Shown: positions 22,888-32,705 of the stretch, in pieces
How positions within the stretch are numbered: the first letter of the stretch is position 1
How the letters are laid out: the number at the start of each line of letters is the position of its first letter
Origin: Uranotaenia lowii
Lineage: Eukaryota > Arthropoda > Insecta > Diptera > Culicidae
NCBI RefSeq assembly: GCF_029784155.1
Contig: NC_073691.1
Span: 27,261,976 to 27,325,975, forward strand
DNA: 64,000 nt
Reading direction: 5' to 3'
Notes under the pieces: generated by a model
Databases searched by the model: none
Told to the model about the DNA's origin: nothing
What the model saw: the letters and a program-made list of their open reading frames with translations, nothing else
Translations under genes and position numbers: made by a program

Positions 22888-23604
22888 TTCCGGCCACCTT
22901 GAAATGGCACGGACATTTCAACACTGCTTCGATATTATTGAGGAGCCTTCATCGATTTCCTTCATCTTCGACTGCGTGGACCAACAGGACGCATCATGGC
23001 ACCAGGAGAGCAGGAGGAGCGATTGGTACTGGGCGGTACGGACACCATCTGGAGCTTTGCTTTCTGGAACAAAGAGGAACCCAGTAGACCAACAAACATA
23101 AAATAAAATGATTGGAACCGCAATCACCTGGTGCTAATGGTTTTCATACAGGAGCTAACTTAGAGTGTAGCTCTACTCATATAAGCTGCGACCACCGACT
23201 ACTGCTATCAATAAGCCAGTGCTAGGAATCCGATGGGAGGAGATGTCCACCACACGAAGCCGGAAATGATGAAGTGCGACCACACTTGGAGCGTTGATTT
23301 CTGCGGAGCAAGAAGGAACCCAGTAGCCCAACAAACAAAATAAGGGGGTATTGGAATGGCAATCACCTGATTTTCAAAATTGATATACAGGAGCTAACTT
23401 AGAGTGTAGCTCTACTCATTCAGGCTGCAATCTGCGACTACTGGTTCTGGGAGGTCCGCAATATACAGGCGGAGACGACGACAAGTGGTTCTGGGAAGCA
23501 AAAGGGAACCAAGTAGACCAACAAACAACGTTTTAAAATATTGGAACCGCAATCACCTGATCCATGAAATTTCGTACAGGAGCTGTCTTAGAGTGCAGCT
23601 CTAC
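22888..23604 (-). repeat. BEL 3' UTR with three tandem repeat units
   Basis: Three diverged copies of a block run through the 3' UTR. Each contains CCCAGTAGACCAACAAACA-like, GGAACCGCAATCACCTG-like and TAGCTCTACTCAT elements, the last at 23168, 23407 and 23596 (spacings 239 and 189 bp). The third unit overlaps the last codons of the ORF. No env-like frame is present. Confidence 0.8.
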
Positions 23605-26600
23605 TCATTGGTTGTTTTCAGGAACTGCGGTGACCGGTTCTCCAACGGGCTGCTCATCAGCTGGATTGGGTTCGGGTTGTTCTGGTACGGGTAACAGAGC
23701 AAGTTTGTTGACACACCTGGAAACGACATCTCGCTTCGCAGTGCGTAAGGTGACCACTCGTACGACGCCGTCTTTCCCAGGATGAACGGCTGTGATGATC
23801 CCTAGTGGCCATTGGGCTGGCGGAAGCAGATCGTCTTGGATGATCACCATTTGGTTGGGCTGGATTACAGTTGATGGTCTACGGTGCTTGGTGGCTCGGG
23901 CTTGAAGCTGCTGCAGATATTCTGGGTACCATCTACGCCAGATTCGTTGGAACCGTTTCTGCGTGAGCTTCCAATGCGACAGTTGATTGTCCGGAACAGT
24001 TGCGACGTCTTCTTCGGGTGGAGATCGCAGGCTTTCACCGACAAGGAAATGTCCAGGTGTCAGGGCTTCCAACTCGTCGGATTCGGTTGGCATCGGAATC
24101 AAGGGTCTGGAGTTCAGACACATCTCCACCTCGGCTAGTAACGTCGTCATGTCTTCGTAGGAAATGTTGGAGTGGCCTATTTCTCTCAATAGATGGTGCT
24201 TCGCTGATTTCACTGCTGCTTCCCATAGACCTCCGAAATGGGGCGATCGAGGTGGTATGAAATGCCACGCAACTCCAGATTCTGCACACCAATCCAGGAT
24301 GTTCTTGCGTCCTCCGTGTTCGGTTTTCAGCATCTGGTAAATTCTGTGCAACTCGTTGTTTGCACCTCGGAACGCAGTGCCATTGTCGCTGTGGATCTCG
24401 TGGGGAAAGTTTCGGCGGGCAGAAAATCGGCGAAGAGCAGCGATGAAGGCCGGCGTGGAGAGATCAGACACCAACTCGATGTGAACGGCACGTGTGGTAA
24501 AGCAAACGAAGATGCAAACGTATGCCTTCGTTGGGCCTCGGTTACGGACGAGAGACTTGATGTAAACTGGTCCGCAATAGTCCACACCAGAAACGGCAAA
24601 CGGTCTTCGGGGCGCAACACGGGACGTAGGCAAATCTGCGATACTTTGCTGGATCATCTTTGGTCTGCATCGGAAACATTTGTGGCACTCATGGAATGTG
24701 CGGCGCACTAGATTGCGTCCACCAATGATCCAGTACTTTTGACGGATCGTGGCGAGCATTAGTTGTGGGCCGGCGTGAAGTAAATTCCCATGATAATACT
24801 TCGCCAACAGTTTTGAAAGTGGGTGTTTCGCGAGCAGAACAACTTGATGTTTCGTAGCTTCCGGAACGGTTGCGTTGGCCAGAACTCCTCTAATCCGAAT
24901 GATTCCATCTGATTCTAGTTTTGTACGGATGTACTTCAACTGCGATGAAGACGGAAGACGACCGGACGATGCTAGAGTGGCTAACTCCTCAGGAAAACAC
25001 TGTTTCTGGGCAAGACGACACAGTGTCAAATCTGCTTCTTGCAGATCGGCGGTGGTAAGCGCTTGGAATGGGTCAATTTTCGTCTTCCGTGCAGCTGCTT
25101 TCAACAAGCGGAAGTATCGCATGCAGTGAGCGATGGAGCGCCTGAGTTTTTGGTAACTGGAGTACATTCCGAAGATACGATCTACAAACTCGTCATCCTT
25201 CACGACAGCTGGAAGCGCGGCAACTGGAACTCTCATTTCACTCGTCGAACTGGTTTGGCAGGCTGACAACTCGGTTCGTGGCCACTGCGAAGGCGGTAAC
25301 TGGAGCCATGGAGATCCAGTCCACCAAAGCGGATGATTGACAAGCTCAGGCGGACTTATTCCACGGGACAGAACATCGGCTGGATTTGATTCTCCGCGAA
25401 CATGCATCCACAAATCTACATCGGTCGAATTCTGGATCTTAGACACTCGGTTGGCCACAAATGTCTTCCAGCGATTGGGCGGTGATTGTAGCCACTGAAG
25501 GACCGTCGAGGAATCAGTCCAGAAGAACACTTCGGCAGGCAACTTGAGAGCACGGTTGACCTTCTCGGATAGGCTGACAGACAGAACGGCTCCACAAAGT
25601 TCCAAACGGGCAATGCTATGGTGGCTCTTCAGCGGGGCGACCTTCGACTTCGATGTCAGCAATACGACACGGACGACTCCATCACATTCCGACCGAATGT
25701 AGCAGCAGCTGCCGTAGGCCTTCTCCGACGCGTCCGAAAAGAAATGCAACTGAAAGGATGTGGCATTGGCGGAAGACACGTATCGAGGAACTTGGATCGT
25801 GGCGATGGTATCCAGCGTGCTATGGAACTCCTTCCAATCGGCCTGGTACGACGCTGGTAGTGGGCGATCCCACTCGAAAGATTCTCCGTTCTCTGTTCGA
25901 AGTCCCCACAAACGCTGCATGAACAGTTTGGCGACGGTAATAATCGGTCCAACCAAACCAAGTGGATCGAAGATCTGGGCGATGTACGACATAATCTTGC
26001 GCTTTGTGAGTACTGGAGCTGGCAGAGGCAATTGGACTCGAAAACGTAGAACGTCAGACCTTGTTTCCCAAACTAGTCCGAGCGTAGAGACAGCCTGATC
26101 GTCCTGCAGGCTGTGGATTGCGGATACGGCCAAATCTTCTGGAGGAATACCACGAAGCGCTTCAGGAACATTGGATGCCCATTTCTTGAGTGGTAAACCG
26201 GCAGAAGCAGCTAGAGCGGATGCTTCTCGGCGGAGTTGAACAGCGGATTCGACATCTTCGGCACCAGACAAACAATCGTCAACGTAGAAGTCGTTCTTAA
26301 AAACTGGGGCGGCAACAGGAAAACGACTGACTTCATCCTCAGCGAGGCGTTGTAAAGCGCGGGTGGCCAAAAATGGGGCTGAAGCGAAACCGTACGTAAC
26401 AGTCTGCAGCTCAAACGTTGCGATAGGCTCTTCGGGACTTTGGCGCCAGAGAATTCGTTGGTACGTACAGTCGTCCAGGTGCAGTTGTATTTGGCGGTAC
26501 ATCTTTTCAATGTCGGCTACGAGTGCGATTGGGTGGGTTCGGAAGCGCATAATGATCGACAGTAGATCGTCCTGGATAGTAGGTCCCACCAACTGCATAT

Positions 26601-28959
26601 CGTTGATGGAGTAGCCGGTTGATGTCTTGCACGAAGCGTCAAAAACAACACGGACCTTGGTGCTTGTGCTTGACTCCTTGAAGACTGGATGATGTGGTAG
26701 ATAGCAGTGGGGGACAGAGTCGTCTACTGGATCAGTCAACTTGATCATGTGGCCCAAACGTTCGTAGTCGGCCATGAAACAAACGTAGGCTTCTCGAGTG
26801 GCAGGATCTCGCTTAAGTCTCCTCTCTAGACTTTGGAAGCGGCGCTCGGCGATGGATCTTGATTCACCAACACGTACCAGGGGGTCACTAGTGAGTGGCA
26901 ATCTAACTACGAAACGACCGGACGAATCGCGAGTGGTGGTAGCACTGAACACTTCTTCACACTTTATTTCTTCAGCTGACAGAGCTTGGGACGGCAACAG
27001 AGATTCGAGTTCCCAGAACCTTTCGATGGATTGTTCTAGGTCTCGATCGATGGTCGTAAGATGGCATAACCGGGGTGTTACGGAGGAATTTATCGGAGCC
27101 GATCCGGATACAGCCCATCCAAAAACAGTCTCCACTAAAGTCGGCATCTCATTGCCGAGGGAAATCTTGCTGCCGCCGTGAAGTTCATGGTACACTTCTC
27201 CGCCAACGATGAGGTCAATGTCCGCAGGAATGAAAAAATGTGGATCAGCCAGGTCAACATCGGGAATTTTCCAAGCAGCAACATCAATTCTCACTGTCGG
27301 TAGGCGAACTGTTGGCCTTTTGAGGATAAGGAAATCTAGCTTCGTGGTGTACTTTGTTACGGTTGAGCGAATCTTCGCTGTTAACTGGCGCTTGATCTGC
27401 TTGGATGATTCACCAATCCCTGAAACGGCAATGTCAACGGTAGAACGGCGGAGATCGAGTGTGTTGGCCAACTTCTTCGTCATGAAGCTGCACATGCTAG
27501 CGGAATCAAGCAGCGCGCGCGCCGGAATTTCCTTCCCCGTACTGTCAACCACCAAAAGCATCACCGTTTCTAACAAAACTGTACTGTTCGTTGCCTGAAC
27601 AGTCATACAAACTTGTTGGCTCGAAGTAGATGGTTGCGGATCTGAATCTGGAGGAGCGGTGCTACGTTGTGGAGCTGGGAGTGGTGGATTCGACGAAAGC
27701 GAAGTTGGTTTCGGAACCGAATTGAAGTTGGTGGTCTTGATCGCATCATGGAGGAGAGAATGATGCTTTCCATTGCAGAAACGACAAGTGTGTCTGGAGG
27801 AACAGGATCGTGATAAATGGCCGGAATTGAAACAATTCCAACACAAACGATGGGATGTGACAACTTGCCGTCGGTTGTAGGGAGAGAAACTTGCGAATTT
27901 CCTACAGCGAAATAGATGGTGTCGTTCCGAACAAACTACACACACGGGTAAATCGGGTTTTGGATCAGACGCAACAGGATTGGCCACTAATCGGAACGCC
28001 TTCTTCGGTTGGGATCCCGTCATCCTCGCTGGAATCGCTTGCAGGTTGCGCTGCTCTTCTGAAACGATCGTCTTCAGCATCATCGCTCGAGAATACAAGA
28101 AATCGATCAACTCTTGGTAAGTGATGTCTCTCAGGTCGCTTGTTTTCTCCTCCCAGGCTCGCAGAGTCGTTGGATCCAATTTGTAGCACAGTAGATTCAC
28201 TAGCGGAGTATCCCAGTAACCTACCGGCTCACCCAGTTTGGCCATGGCCTTCACATGGCGGTCAAAATCATCAGTCAACGTATGAAGATCCATTGAAGAC
28301 TCTTTCCTTAAAGGCTGGATGTCGTACATTGCCCTGAAGAGCTGTCGTTTCAGGTACCGCTGGTTATCATACCGCTTCATCAACGCGTCCCAAGTTATAA
28401 GATAGTTGTCAGCCTCAACGTTCACGGACTCGAAAGGTTTCTTGGCTTCGCCTTCCAAACTCTGAAGCAGGTACTGCAGCTTTGCAACCGCTGGAACATC
28501 TGGGTTCGAGTGCACCATGGACTTGAACGTGTCTCGGAACGACAACCATCGCGAAAAATCACCATCGAACCTCGGCAAATCTATTTTGGGCAGGCGTAGG
28601 TGAAACATAGCTGTGCTGGTTGGTGCGGTCGGCTCTGCTGATGTAGAACTGCTCAACCTTTCCGGGATATTGTTCAACAGGAATGCTTTCACCTCACAAA
28701 ACCTTTCCTCGATGGTCGATCTCTCAGCCAAACGCATTTCAAGCCGGTCTGGCCCATCCCACTTCTCGATGACGGTTTGCGCCTTTTGAAACTGGTCGTA
28801 GATCCGATCAACTAAATCTTGTCGAACTTGAAGTCGCCCTGTGTCTCGATCAACGTTGAATTCCTTTGTAAACCTCTCAACATCCGACAGGTTTGTCAAA
28901 ATAGCCTTGCGACGAATAATGGCATCCTCCACCCTTTCGTCGGATTTGGTTTTCGGCAT
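23605..28959 (-). CDS. BEL/Pao gag-pol polyprotein
   Basis: A single intact ORF starting at ATG (MPKTKSDERVED), about 1784 residues; an upstream GTG is not needed. Domains in order: gag-like region with PKIDLPRFDGDFSRW (about 130); CCHC-type knuckles CVVCSERHHLFRC (about 345), CWNCFNSGHLSRSC and CRFCNGKHH; aspartic protease ALLDSASMCSFM (about 485); reverse transcriptase with catalytic FYVDDCLSG (about 890); RNase H FFSDASEKAYGSC (about 1080); integrase zinc region HGNLLHAGPQ...CHKCFRC (about 1395); core GVDYCGPVY, IHSDNGTAFRG and PHFGGLWEAAVK; and a C-terminal domain GHFLVGESL...HWKLTQKRFQRIW. This order (protease, RT, RNase H, integrase) is that of BEL/Pao. All key residues seem present, so the copy could be active. 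Confidence 0.97.
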   Translation of the reverse strand: MPKTKSDERVEDAIIRRKAILTNLSDVERFTKEFNVDRDTGRLQVRQDLVDRIYDQFQKAQTVIEKWDGPDRLEMRLAERSTIEERFCEVKAFLLNNIPERLSSSTSAEPTAPTSTAMFHLRLPKIDLPRFDGDFSRWLSFRDTFKSMVHSNPDVPAVAKLQYLLQSLEGEAKKPFESVNVEADNYLITWDALMKRYDNQRYLKRQLFRAMYDIQPLRKESSMDLHTLTDDFDRHVKAMAKLGEPVGYWDTPLVNLLCYKLDPTTLRAWEEKTSDLRDITYQELIDFLYSRAMMLKTIVSEEQRNLQAIPARMTGSQPKKAFRLVANPVASDPKPDLPVCVVCSERHHLFRCRKFASFSPYNRRQVVTSHRLCWNCFNSGHLSRSCSSRHTCRFCNGKHHSLLHDAIKTTNFNSVPKPTSLSSNPPLPAPQRSTAPPDSDPQPSTSSQQVCMTVQATNSTVLLETVMLLVVDSTGKEIPARALLDSASMCSFMTKKLANTLDLRRSTVDIAVSGIGESSKQIKRQLTAKIRSTVTKYTTKLDFLILKRPTVRLPTVRIDVAAWKIPDVDLADPHFFIPADIDLIVGGEVYHELHGGSKISLGNEMPTLVETVFGWAVSGSAPINSSVTPRLCHLTTIDRDLEQSIERFWELESLLPSQALSAEEIKCEEVFSATTTRDSSGRFVVRLPLTSDPLVRVGESRSIAERRFQSLERRLKRDPATREAYVCFMADYERLGHMIKLTDPVDDSVPHCYLPHHPVFKESSTSTKVRVVFDASCKTSTGYSINDMQLVGPTIQDDLLSIIMRFRTHPIALVADIEKMYRQIQLHLDDCTYQRILWRQSPEEPIATFELQTVTYGFASAPFLATRALQRLAEDEVSRFPVAAPVFKNDFYVDDCLSGAEDVESAVQLRREASALAASAGLPLKKWASNVPEALRGIPPEDLAVSAIHSLQDDQAVSTLGLVWETRSDVLRFRVQLPLPAPVLTKRKIMSYIAQIFDPLGLVGPIITVAKLFMQRLWGLRTENGESFEWDRPLPASYQADWKEFHSTLDTIATIQVPRYVSSANATSFQLHFFSDASEKAYGSCCYIRSECDGVVRVVLLTSKSKVAPLKSHHSIARLELCGAVLSVSLSEKVNRALKLPAEVFFWTDSSTVLQWLQSPPNRWKTFVANRVSKIQNSTDVDLWMHVRGESNPADVLSRGISPPELVNHPLWWTGSPWLQLPPSQWPRTELSACQTSSTSEMRVPVAALPAVVKDDEFVDRIFGMYSSYQKLRRSIAHCMRYFRLLKAAARKTKIDPFQALTTADLQEADLTLCRLAQKQCFPEELATLASSGRLPSSSQLKYIRTKLESDGIIRIRGVLANATVPEATKHQVVLLAKHPLSKLLAKYYHGNLLHAGPQLMLATIRQKYWIIGGRNLVRRTFHECHKCFRCRPKMIQQSIADLPTSRVAPRRPFAVSGVDYCGPVYIKSLVRNRGPTKAYVCIFVCFTTRAVHIELVSDLSTPAFIAALRRFSARRNFPHEIHSDNGTAFRGANNELHRIYQMLKTEHGGRKNILDWCAESGVAWHFIPPRSPHFGGLWEAAVKSAKHHLLREIGHSNISYEDMTTLLAEVEMCLNSRPLIPMPTESDELEALTPGHFLVGESLRSPPEEDVATVPDNQLSHWKLTQKRFQRIWRRWYPEYLQQLQARATKHRRPSTVIQPNQMVIIQDDLLPPAQWPLGIITAVHPGKDGVVRVVTLRTAKRDVVSRCVNKLALLPVPEQPEPNPADEQPVGEPVTAVPENNQ

Positions 28960-29663
28960 GTTGGAATTCACTGACACTTGCTACCACCACTGTACGATAA
29001 CGAAAACACAGCACAAAAAACGCAAACGAAATCCTTCCCGAACCGATGTACTGGTTTTTAACACGACGGCGGAAGTGTAAACCAATCGAACGATTAAATC
29101 CTTCCCGTCGCGGATTTACACTTCGACGCGACGAAGAATGATACAAATCGTACGATATAATCCTTCCCGTCGCGGTGTATCAAACTTAACACGAAACGAA
29201 ACCGAGAATTGTGTGTTAAAATCGACGAAAGAATCCTTCCCGACGCGACACACAATTCTTTCGCGAAGACTGCCACCCACTCACACCCAATCGCATATAA
29301 TATCAATCAATCCAATATAGCCAATATAAGCCTCAGGTGCAAAAGGACTGAATTCGCCAGAAAATTCTAAGTCCAAAACTTAATTGCCAAAAATTAATTA
29401 ATTTTGTCTTTCCAATTTTTGCTGACCGGTGTAAAGCATCAGCATAGCAGCAGATAAAATTTAACAGCTGTTGGCGGCTTTGTGATGTTGGCTTGGCTTG
29501 GTTTCTTTGTGCGCTTTCTTGGTTGCTCGAACAATGCACAGCAATAAAAGAGGCAATCAAAATGGCCCAACTTGATGCAGCCAGCGCGTCGAATAAGAAA
29601 ATGGTGTACTCACCGCTACCTTCCGTGTGGGGAATTCCTCCGATCCGGCCGAAGGACCAATGG
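28960..29663 (-). other. BEL 5' leader with repeated hairpin units
   Basis: About 700 nt lie between primer site and gag start. Within it, ATCCTTCCCG (plus-strand reading) recurs at 29031, 29098, 29160 and 29233, mostly followed by (T/A)CGCG. Three copies sit inside perfect inverted repeats with different sequences: 29072-29081 with 29115-29124 (10 bp), 29139-29145 with 29176-29182 (7 bp), and 29205-29216 with 29248-29259 (12 bp). The fourth (28990-29054) has only a weak stem. Leaders commonly hold packaging and dimerisation signals; that function is inference here. Confidence 0.85.
29645..29662 (-). other. Probable primer-binding site of BEL element
   Basis: Next to the inner end of the 5' LTR the minus strand reads TGGTCCTTCGGCCGGATC. 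Starting with TGG, two or three bases from the LTR, it fits a tRNA 3'-end complement. I cannot name the tRNA. Confidence 0.6.
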
Positions 29664-30207
29664 TGAGGATTCAGGGGGTAGCTTACCGGGTTCAATTAGA
29701 TCGGAGGCTTTACCATTTGCTGCCTTCGCAGCAATCAACAGCAACAGCAGCGGGTGCACCTCGGGTCGGTCAATCGATTAGCGCTGATGGTTGGTTGGCT
29801 CGCAGCTTCTCCACTGCCGACGGGTCGGGAGGAAAGAATTGTTGCACTCGATTGTTTTAGTCCACACGCAATTCACGGCACAATAAACGCTGATCAGGTT
29901 TTCGGATGCGTTTAGAAACACAAAATAGACGACCGATTTACAAATAAAACACCACTTTATTACTTCTACAACTCGACCGACGGTACAAAACAACACGTAG
30001 TACGGAGCTGATGTTGCCACTTCGAGATTTATTTCAGACTGTACACTAGGATGGTTCAATTTTTTACGTTTGACATTTAACAAAAAATAATTATAGAAAT
30101 TTTACACTAACTATAAACTAGAGATATTTGACTTCTGTAACGATGATTCGTGTTACTTTTCTTAACATTATTTGGAAAAGTATTGATTTTAGGTTTGGTA
30201 ATAAACA
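29664..30207 (-). repeat. BEL 5' LTR
   Basis: 544 bp identical to 22344-22887 as read. It would supply promoter and start of the element's RNA, which runs leftward. Confidence 0.95.
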
Positions 30208-30231
30208 CGGTTAGTCCACCCTACTTTTTTC

Positions 30232-30937
30232 ACGATTCAAATTGATGATTTTACAAAATTTTGAAAAGTGGTAGATGTTAAACAATACAATTGGTATAAA
30301 AAATTTGAATGATAAGGTGAGTATGTTCAGTTCACAAACTATTTATTAATAGTGTGAGATATCAGTTTTATTCAATTTCATGCATATCTATAGCGTCATG
30401 TTTGCCGATGTACTCCTCCTCAGACCAAGTGCTGCTGCAATGAATCGCCTGCGAGTTGCATTAAACTCTTGCGTACGATATATCTATGGTTTGACCCGCT
30501 ACGACTCAGTTAGTCATCTACACAATAATCTAATAGGATGCTCTCTTCAGCAGCTCTATGCTTTTCGATCCTGTGTGTTTCTTCATAAAATCATGGTCAC
30601 TCGTTATCCACCGACATTGTTTCAGAAGGTTTCCCAGCTTCAAGGTCGCCGGATGCGAAATCTAGTGGTTCCTACAAATCGCACAACAGTCTACGGCAAC
30701 TCCTTTTTCGTCAGGGGAGTGGTAAATTGGAACAGATTACCTGCTGATATGAAGCGTCTTAGATCAGAAGCAATTTTTAAGAGGGAATGCTTACTTTTTT
30801 GGAATAATCATTAGAATTTGTTTAAAGGATATAGTAATTAAGAAGAAATAGTGATAAAAACTCATCGAAACACCGAATGTAGTATTTTTAAAAGGTGTAA
30901 ACCTTACGCTACTGGAATGAATAAACAAACAAACAAA
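30232..30937 (+). pseudogene. 5'-truncated CR1-group LINE (C-terminal end of RT)
   Basis: The open frame 30380-30814 (144 codons) matches the thumb/C-terminal end of CR1-type reverse transcriptases: ADVLLLRPSAAAMNRLRVAL, VRYIYGLTRYDSVSHL, then the terminal signature YGNSFFVRGVVNWNRLP. The catalytic core is absent. AATAAA at 30920-30925 and an (AAAC)n tail to 30937 mark the 3' end. It differs from the LINE at 10-17 kb. The 5' border is uncertain. Confidence 0.8.
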
Positions 30938-32614
30938 TGAGGATACTTGATTCCCTTTTTTTGTTATCATCATATCTTTTGGAAAAATTTAGCAACTGGC
31001 CGCCTTTAGCATTTTCTGACAGCGTAAAATTTCAAGTTTATATGTTCCAAAAATTAGAAAGATACATGAACTTGTAGATGAACTAGAAGCTTTTCCGTGA
31101 TACTAAAAAAATTGTGATATTTTTTAAGTTCCAGGAGACTTGATACTTTACTAAAGGAGACTTGATCCTTAAGGGGGGGGGGGGGAGGGGGGGGGAGGGT
31201 CGAACACTTTCAAAAAATCGATTTTTTTATTTTTTTATTTTCTTATTGTAAAACATTTCAAGAATGTTGTGTCAAATTTTCAAGTCAATTGAAGCAAAAC
31301 TGTAGAAGTTATAGGCCTTTATCTCCTCCTATCTAATACTGCAAGAAAGCAAGAACAGAAACTTCAAACGCGTTTTTCTCGAAAGCACATTTTTAAAGTC
31401 CGTGGACATCGTCATTTGAAAACTACTTATCCGATTCTTTTCAAATTTGGAACATATTTTCTACATATAAAATACCAGACCCCAACGTTTTTCTTTTTTG
31501 ATTTTTTTTACTTTGGGAAGATTTTAGAGGTGAAAAATGGCGGATTTTTTCGTGAAAAATCGTAGTTTTTACTTCAAACAGCCACAAAAATTTCATAAAA
31601 ATATTTTTAAGTTAAATAAAAACATTGGGGTCCAGAAAAACATCTATTAAAAATATTTTGCTCTGATTTTTTGACTTCAGATGATTCTGTGCTGAGATAC
31701 AGTGTCCACCGCAAATCCTGTTTTCTAAAAGGCATCCTCGAAAATGCTCCGTCACCGGCTCATTTTTCAATATTTTTCTACGAAAAATTTACTAAATGTT
31801 CTTTTAACAATACTTTGTATAATGCAAAAAAATTGAATACATTTGTTTGAACGATAGCTCTAGAAAAAAATCGTGAAAATGGTGTTTTTTTATACCCGTT
31901 AGACCCTACCCCCCCCTTAATTCAGGGTGCCCTGACCCTAGGCAAAATCTAGATAATCCGATGTTAAGAGGTTCGTTGACTATTTTTTGCCATATTCGTT
32001 TCTCATTGCACAGTTTATAAGTACCAGATAAAGAGAATTTTAAAAGTTTGTCTACTACCATAGATCCATTGCATACTTTAAGGCGCAATTTTCTAGTTTT
32101 TAGATAAATACAGAATTTTTAGTCCTTTTTAACAGATAATTACTGAATAAGCATTAGTTATTGGACAGATCTTGGTAATTTCATGATAACCAATGATCAC
32201 GATCCATTCAGAGGAAAAATATATGTTTTAGGACTCCAGGAATCAATGATACCCATAACATACATTTAGGAAAACTTCTTTTTAAAAAAAATGTGAGTTT
32301 ACTATTGCTTTGATAATATGGCACTATGAAGTTCATATTATACTCTAACCATTGACATACTGGAATCAATATTTTTATTATAATTTTGACATTTTAAAGT
32401 GATAGAAAAAGATCTTCAAATCACATTTTGTTAAATTTTTTAATCAAAGTTCAATAAATCGAAAATAAATTTTTAAAATTTGTTGAGTTAACAGCATTGT
32501 TGTTTTATTCTATTTAACACATGTTTCTAGAACATTTGATATTCGTAAGACATACCGGTTTCGCGATATAGCGAAGGAATCAAGTATCCCCAGGGATCAA
32601 GTATCCTCACTCTC
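30938..32614. mobile_element. Inverted-repeat element with TACTTGAT ends
   Basis: The left end GAGGATACTTGATTCCC (30939) is inverted at the right as GGAATCAAGTATCC and GATCAAGTATCCTCAC (about 32576-32614). Related GACTTGATACTTT and GACTTGATCC motifs occur at about 31136-31168. No coding capacity is seen, and it contains the TTAA element at 31173-31916. The left end looks shortened at the LINE tail, so limits are approximate. Confidence 0.55.
31173..31916. mobile_element. TTAA-flanked G/C-tract MITE (piggyBac-like)
   Basis: TTAA at 31169-31172 and 31917-31920 flank 744 bp whose ends are inverted: a run of about 14 G then AGGG...AGGGTCGAAC on the left, GTTAGACCCTACCCCCCCC on the right. A TTAA duplication is typical of piggyBac-type elements. 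No transposase is encoded. The left G tract (31173-31199) could form a G-quadruplex. Confidence 0.65.
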
Positions 32615-32705
32615 CCCTATGTATAGAGCTTCTCTATGCATTTATATCACGTGTTTAGCCTAGTGATTTGAAAAATGAAAATATTTACACTGATGGACAT
32701 AACTA

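Larger units (their letters stand above)
22344..30207 (-). mobile_element. Full-length BEL/Pao LTR retrotransposon
   Basis: The element is 7.86 kb on the minus strand: 5' LTR 30207-29664, primer site next to it, leader to 28960, one gag-pol ORF 28959-23605, 3' UTR, and 3' LTR 22887-22344. LTRs begin TG and end CA. Both LTRs read identically over 544 bp on line-by-line comparison, and the ORF is intact, so insertion is recent. The flanks share CGG (22341-22343 and 30208-30210). A 3-bp duplication is short for BEL elements (usually 4-6 bp), so the exact edge could be off. It inserted into the hAT-like element. Confidence 0.95.
20784..30223. mobile_element. Non-autonomous hAT-like element, split by BEL insertion
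   Basis: The ends TAGGGTGG (20784) and CCACCCTA (to 30223) are inverted. They are flanked by an exact 8-bp duplication CTTTTTTC at 20776-20783 and 30224-30231, the hallmark of hAT transposition. Removing the BEL element (22344-30207) and its 3-bp CGG duplication leaves about 1.57 kb without a transposase. The subterminal parts are dense in CCGGT/ACCGG motifs (20801-20875 and 22250-22343), which can fold on each other and may bind transposase. Confidence 0.88.

Noticed and set aside
24238..24711. 157-codon and other + strand frames across the BEL ORF
   Set aside because: Antisense shadows of an intact polyprotein.
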